From Ignavibacteria bacterium (lineage in GTDB: Bacteria; Bacteroidota; Ignavibacteria; Kapaibacteriales; Kapaibacteriaceae), in the NCBI GenBank assembly GCA_016191145.1, contig JACPPD010000010.1:186001-250000 (forward strand): a stretch of DNA of 64,000 nucleotides, in the 5' to 3' direction. The notes under the pieces were generated by a model that saw only the letters and a program-made list of their open reading frames with translations, was not told the origin of the DNA and made no database searches. The translations under genes were made by a program, and so were the position numbers. Shown here piece by piece: positions 60,606 through 64,000 of the stretch; position 1 is the stretch's first letter; each line of letters begins with the position of its first letter.

Positions 60606-61612
60606 GCTCGCAGTCGAGGATCCGTTGCATCGCGCAAGGCATCGCCGATAAGGTTAAACGCAGCTACCGTTATAAAAATCATCAAACCTGGGAACACGGC
60701 AAGCCACCAGGAATATGTGCTGCTGCGGGCTTTGAATAATACGCTGCCCCATGTTACAACCGTTGGCGGAACTCCAAAGCCAAGAAACGACAGCGCACTT
60801 TCGAACAGAATTGCGTTAACGATGCCAAATGCCGCATAAATCATCACAGGCGCAATTGCATTCGGCAGTACATGCCGGAAGATGATTCGCGGCGTTGAAT
60901 AGCCCAAGGCCGTTGCAGCACTGATGTAATCCAGGTTTCGCACACGGAGAACTTCACCGCGCATAAACCGCGCAATTGCCGTCCAGCTTGTAAATCCTAT
61001 CAACGCCATTATCAGCCATATCGATCCTTGCTCCACCATTGCCACAATGGTGATGATCAGGAAAAAGCGCGGAAAGGTGATAACGATTTCAATGAGGCGA
61101 GAGATGAGAATATCGAGAAACCCGCCAAAAAAACCAGCTATTGAACCAAGGAGGATTCCAATTACAAGGGCTATCGACATAGCAACAAGGCCAATTGAGA
61201 GTGCGTAGCGGGAGCCATGGATAAGACCCGACATAACATCTCTGCCAATATCGTCGGTACCCAACCAGTGTTTACCCGAAGGTGCTCTCTCTGCGAGTGT
61301 AATGAGCTTCTTATCCGTTGTAGAAGGGCTGTAGCGAATTGGGGGAAACACAGACCAATCATACTTCAGCTCGCGCCAATCAACTGTTGCATATTCCTTT
61401 TGCCATTCTGTAATGCCCAGCATTACACCATATTCTTTCAAAACGGGGAACATCAACTCGCCATTCCTAGAGGCAGCGATTGGCTTATCGTTGGCGAGCA
61501 CATCTGCAAAAACTGCCACTGCAGTAATGATGGCAACAACCCAAACGCTCACCATTCCAAAGGTGCTCTTTTTGTATTGCTGCCGAACAAATGCGCTGTA
61601 CGTTTCACTCAT
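60602..61612 (-). CDS. oligopeptide/dipeptide ABC transporter permease (OppC/DppC-like)
   Basis: 336-residue inner-membrane permease. One N-terminal helix and an extended periplasmic region (about 50-130) precede the core with WLGTDDIGRDVMSGLIHGSR, the usual DppC/OppC signature, and the coupling loop GEVLRVRNLDYISAATALGY. The C-terminal GDALRDATDPRLRA is typical. Its start overlaps the OppB-like gene stop by 4 bp. Unlike complete transporters, no substrate-binding protein or ATPase gene is adjacent. The gene converges with the acetyltransferase (4 bp overlap). Confidence 0.92.
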   Translation of the reverse strand: MSETYSAFVRQQYKKSTFGMVSVWVVAIITAVAVFADVLANDKPIAASRNGELMFPVLKEYGVMLGITEWQKEYATVDWRELKYDWSVFPPIRYSPSTTDKKLITLAERAPSGKHWLGTDDIGRDVMSGLIHGSRYALSIGLVAMSIALVIGILLGSIAGFFGGFLDILISRLIEIVITFPRFFLIITIVAMVEQGSIWLIMALIGFTSWTAIARFMRGEVLRVRNLDYISAATALGYSTPRIIFRHVLPNAIAPVMIYAAFGIVNAILFESALSFLGFGVPPTVVTWGSVLFKARSSTYSWWLAVFPGLMIFITVAAFNLIGDALRDATDPRLRA

Positions 61613-62688
61613 GACGTCTTCTTCTCAAAAGAAATTCGCGGATCGGCAATCGAATACAGAAGGTCGCTAATCAGCATGCCCACCAGCGTGAGCATGGCTG
61701 AGATTGTAAATACTGCCATAATCATCGGGTAATCGCGCGATATTAATGCTTTGTACGAAAGCTCTCCCATGCCGGGTATGGAAAAAATCGTTTCGATAAT
61801 CACTGATCCACCGATAAGATTAGGAACGAGCGCCGCAACAATTGTGATGAGCGGTATCAGTGCATTACGCAAAGCATGTTTATAAACAACTTTACGTTCC
61901 GAAAGCCCCTTTGCTCGTGCAGTTCTCACGTAATCCTGCCGAATAACTTCGAGCATGGACGATCTCATCTGGCGCGAGATGAAGGCAAAGTCGGCGTAAA
62001 CGTACACAATCATTGGCAGCGTAAGATGCCACATATAATCGGCTGAGCGCTGCCAAAAACTCCAGCCGGCAGCCGCCTGCGAGCGTAAACCACCGCTTGG
62101 GAACCATGCGATAAATTCGGGGTTGGCAAGGAAGGTAACGGCTAGTGTGCCTATCCAGAAATGCGGCAGTGAATACAGTGCAAAGAGTGAGAACGACGAC
62201 AGTTTATCAGCCGTTGTCCCCGGATGCGTGGAAGAATACACTCCAAGCGGAATTGCAATCATGTAAGCAACGATGATGGCAATCAGGTTCATTGTAAGAG
62301 TAACGGGAACTCGCTCGAGCATCTTATCGAAAATCGGTCTGTTATCCAGGAACGATCTACCAAAATCCGGCCTTCCGGTAAAACGTGCCGCTCCGAAATT
62401 TGTGTTGCCTGCTATGAACACCTTCTGCATGTCGAAGCACAGCAAGCCTCCTGTCCAAATCACGTACTGCTGCCAAATTGGTTTATCGAGATGCCATTGC
62501 TCGCGTATCAGCTTAATTGTTTTTTCATTTATCGTCGAGCGCGTTCCCATGCCCCCTTCAGCGCCAACACCCACCTTCGAAGCAACCGGATCGCCCGGTG
62601 CCAGCCGGCTTACTGCAAACGAAATCACCGTAATTATGAACAGCGTCGGTAAAAAAAGTAGAACTCGTTTAGAGAGATAAACCCACAT
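61609..62688 (-). CDS. oligopeptide/dipeptide ABC transporter permease (OppB/DppB-like)
   Basis: 359-residue permease. The opening LSKRVLLFLPTLFIITVISF and VSRLAPGDPVASKVG is the classic OppB/DppB N-terminus. The coupling loop is EVIRQDYVRTARAKGLSERK, and the end has SIPGMGELSYKALISRDYPM and LLYSIADPRIS. An insertion of about 50 residues (around 75-125, with QQYVIWTGGLLCFDMQKVF) enlarges the first periplasmic loop. It is translationally coupled to the OppC-like gene by a 4-bp overlap. Probable substrate: short peptides. Confidence 0.92.
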   Translation of the reverse strand: MWVYLSKRVLLFLPTLFIITVISFAVSRLAPGDPVASKVGVGAEGGMGTRSTINEKTIKLIREQWHLDKPIWQQYVIWTGGLLCFDMQKVFIAGNTNFGAARFTGRPDFGRSFLDNRPIFDKMLERVPVTLTMNLIAIIVAYMIAIPLGVYSSTHPGTTADKLSSFSLFALYSLPHFWIGTLAVTFLANPEFIAWFPSGGLRSQAAAGWSFWQRSADYMWHLTLPMIVYVYADFAFISRQMRSSMLEVIRQDYVRTARAKGLSERKVVYKHALRNALIPLITIVAALVPNLIGGSVIIETIFSIPGMGELSYKALISRDYPMIMAVFTISAMLTLVGMLISDLLYSIADPRISFEKKTS

Positions 62689-62742
62689 CCTGCAAAGATA
62701 GGGGGCTTGAAAATCGCGAGGTTTATCTGGTGTGCACGCAGC

Positions 62743-63096
62743 TCAGAATGCGTTGACAAGGTGGCGTATTACGGGAGTGCCTCCAACGAGGTCGACGGCA
62801 ACAACGTCGAAGCGGCATTCAGACTTCGTGCAACCATGTACGGTTAGCCATGCCAAAGCTGTTCGCCGAATTTTTCTCAGCTTGCCTGGTCGCAAGGATT
62901 CTTCCGGTGTTCCATACATTGTACTCGTCCTGTGGCGGACTTCAATGAACACAAAAGAACTGCCATCAACCATCACTAAGTCTACTTCACCCATTTGCCC
63001 ATACCGATATTTCCTATCGCGCAGTGTGTATCCCTTCTCACACAAGTACTCCAATGCCAGCTCTTCGGCAAAATCTCCAATACCTTTAGTATTCAT
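62743..63096 (-). CDS. yraN: YraN/UPF0102 family nuclease-like protein
   Basis: About 117 residues, start at 63096 (MNTKGIGDFAEELALEYLCE), since the Met at 63117 adds seven unrelated residues. The restriction-endonuclease-like core is present: GEVDLVMVDGSSFVFIEVR, with the Asp and ExK-like acidic pair (here EVR, where most homologues have EVK). The family is widespread and of uncertain function, possibly a Holliday-junction-related nuclease. The neighbouring divergent ruvA fits DNA repair. Confidence 0.85.
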   Translation of the reverse strand: MNTKGIGDFAEELALEYLCEKGYTLRDRKYRYGQMGEVDLVMVDGSSFVFIEVRHRTSTMYGTPEESLRPGKLRKIRRTALAWLTVHGCTKSECRFDVVAVDLVGGTPVIRHLVNAF

Positions 63097-63134
63097 TTTT
63101 AGTCCGTAAACATGCAATCCAATATTTTTGAATT

Positions 63135-63737
63135 ATGATCAGTCGGCTCTCAGGGATCGTTGCCTATCGGCAGGGAATGGAAGTTGTTATCGACTGTCAT
63201 GGTGTAGGGTATGCCGTAAGCGTTCCGCTGTCGACAATGGATTATGTGCCTCCGGTGGGGGAAAGCGTGACGCTGCATACAATCCTTGCTGTACGCGAAG
63301 ACGCCTTGCAGCTATTTGGTTTTTCAAACGAGGCTGAACGCGATGCATTTCGTCTGCTCACATCCATTCAGGGAATTGGTGGCCGGACGGCACTGGGCAT
63401 CCTTTCCTCCATCGCGCTCGACAGCTTGCGTTCGGCAATTTCATCCGGCAACCTGATAAGTCTGCAGCGTTTGCCGGGAATTGGCAAGAAAACTGCTGAG
63501 AGAATGGTTATTGAACTTCGCGATAAGATTTTCGCCATTGCAGGGACGCCACCGGAAACCACAGCGATGGGTGTTACGTCACAAGTGTTTGCCGACGCAG
63601 TCAATGCCTTGCAAGCCCTCGGATACACGCGGATAGCAGCGGAAAAAGCTGTTAAACAAGTTCTGTCAGCGAGCGCCGATGCATCGTCAATCACAAGCGA
63701 AGGGCTCATCAAAGCCGCTTTGCGTCAACCTTCATGA
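63135..63737 (+). CDS. ruvA: Holliday junction branch-migration protein RuvA
   Basis: 200 residues; forms a tetramer that binds four-way junctions and loads RuvB. Domain I OB fold: MISRLSGIVAYRQGMEVVID. Domain II helix-hairpin-helix pair: LTSIQGIGGRTALGILS and LQRLPGIGKKTAERMVIELR. Domain III (RuvB contact): ADAVNALQALGYTRIAAEKA. Complete and of normal length. It is divergent from yraN with 38 bp between starts. ruvB is not next to it; hisA follows. Confidence 0.96.
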   Translation: MISRLSGIVAYRQGMEVVIDCHGVGYAVSVPLSTMDYVPPVGESVTLHTILAVREDALQLFGFSNEAERDAFRLLTSIQGIGGRTALGILSSIALDSLRSAISSGNLISLQRLPGIGKKTAERMVIELRDKIFAIAGTPPETTAMGVTSQVFADAVNALQALGYTRIAAEKAVKQVLSASADASSITSEGLIKAALRQPS

Positions 63738-63752
63738 AGACAAGATTCTGAA

Positions 63753-64000
63753 TTGCGATACTTACTAATCATACCTGCCATCGATTTGGCAAATGGCCAC
63801 TGCGCAAGAAAAATTGATGGCGAAGAGGGGACTCAACGGTTGTATTCTGAATTGAGCGATCATCCGATTGAACTCGCTCAGTTGTGGCGTCGGGAAAATG
63901 CAAAGTGCATTCACATAACCGATACCGACTCATTTGCCGGTAATGATTACTCGCAATCGCTCGATGTTGCCATACGGGTTCAGCAGGCAGTTGATATTCC
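63753..64000 (+). CDS. hisA: HisA-like phosphoribosylformimino isomerase (partial)
   Basis: The frame starts at a TTG (63753) 16 bp after ruvA and runs out of the window. The 82 residues begin LRYLLIIPAIDLANGHCARK, then LAQLWRRENAKCIHITDTDS: the opening beta-alpha units of the HisA TIM barrel, with the catalytic Asp in PAIDL and an Asp-rich second strand. HisA isomerises ProFAR in histidine synthesis. The usual VRL after the first strand is ARK here, and the LDGA motif is DSFAG, so it could be a diverged HisA/HisF-like protein. No ATG is available near the start. Confidence 0.75.
   Translation, partial: MRYLLIIPAIDLANGHCARKIDGEEGTQRLYSELSDHPIELAQLWRRENAKCIHITDTDSFAGNDYSQSLDVAIRVQQAVDI

Overview
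The window reads as a chromosome segment of a non-phototrophic member of the Bacteroidota/Chlorobiota (FCB) group, plausibly a Kapabacteria-like lineage. Several large secreted proteins end in type IX secretion (T9SS) C-terminal sorting domains. Families typical of this group are present (DUF5777, DUF4397, HYC_CC_PP, LptE-like lipoprotein, degenerate amidohydrolase), and at least one promoter fits the Bacteroidetes TTTG / TAnnTTTG pattern. The placement is inferred from gene content only; there is no rRNA gene in the window.

Layout. 1-8.9 kb: housekeeping genes (acyl-CoA dehydrogenase, GT-C membrane protein, anmK, nuoB/nuoA on the minus strand; metallo-beta-lactamase fold hydrolase, LptE, GT2 glycosyltransferase, FAH-family hydrolase on the plus strand). 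8.9-13.8 kb: three minus-strand secreted proteins with T9SS-like tails, two of them paralogous BNR/sortilin-like propeller proteins. 14-16.4 kb: Mrp ATPase and Nfu (Fe-S assembly), a 29-bp tandem repeat, tRNA-Val and tRNA-Leu, and a decayed HD-domain gene. 16.5-22.1 kb: a DUF4397 secreted protein, a thioredoxin-fold lipoprotein, nuoK/nuoJ and a RelA/SpoT enzyme. nuoAB and nuoJK therefore lie about 14 kb apart.

22.9-39.2 kb is a unidirectional (minus) metal-resistance island. In transcription order it holds an ArsR-type repressor with its operator, MerTP, a GDCCVxC protein, a thioredoxin-like protein, a DUF3347 protein, a multicopper oxidase fused to a CopB-like barrel, a CPH-type copper/silver P-type ATPase, an HYC_CC_PP protein, CusA/TolC/CusB, and three small accessory proteins. 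Together these would sense, carry, oxidise and export Cu/Ag and probably Hg-type soft metals.

39.4-46.1 kb is a complete type II-C CRISPR-Cas locus: a minus-strand tracrRNA (recognised from its anti-repeat, three hairpins and terminator) divergent from cas9, then cas9-cas1-cas2, then an array of 31 full repeats plus one truncated repeat with 31 spacers. The tracrRNA fixes the crRNA strand as minus, so the leader is at the right end (about 46.1 kb). Two pairs of spacers target related coding sequences and differ mainly at codon third positions. Degraded sequence (an NYN-domain remnant and possible IS-end repeats) lies beyond the leader.

46.9-64 kb: an M43 metalloprotease with T9SS tail; a respiratory-type operon (cytochrome c, DUF5777, a small Tat protein, 4Fe-4S protein, NrfD membrane subunit, cytochrome c) with no catalytic molybdopterin subunit nearby; tRNA-Pro; a degenerate amidohydrolase, an S9-like hydrolase and an M1 peptidase; pdxH; a GNAT acetyltransferase; an oligopeptide-type ABC permease pair; yraN; ruvA; and the start of hisA. 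Two dispersed sequence families cross these regions: the 9-mer GTAGGGGGC (11 copies) and the 29-bp palindromic tandem repeat (two loci).
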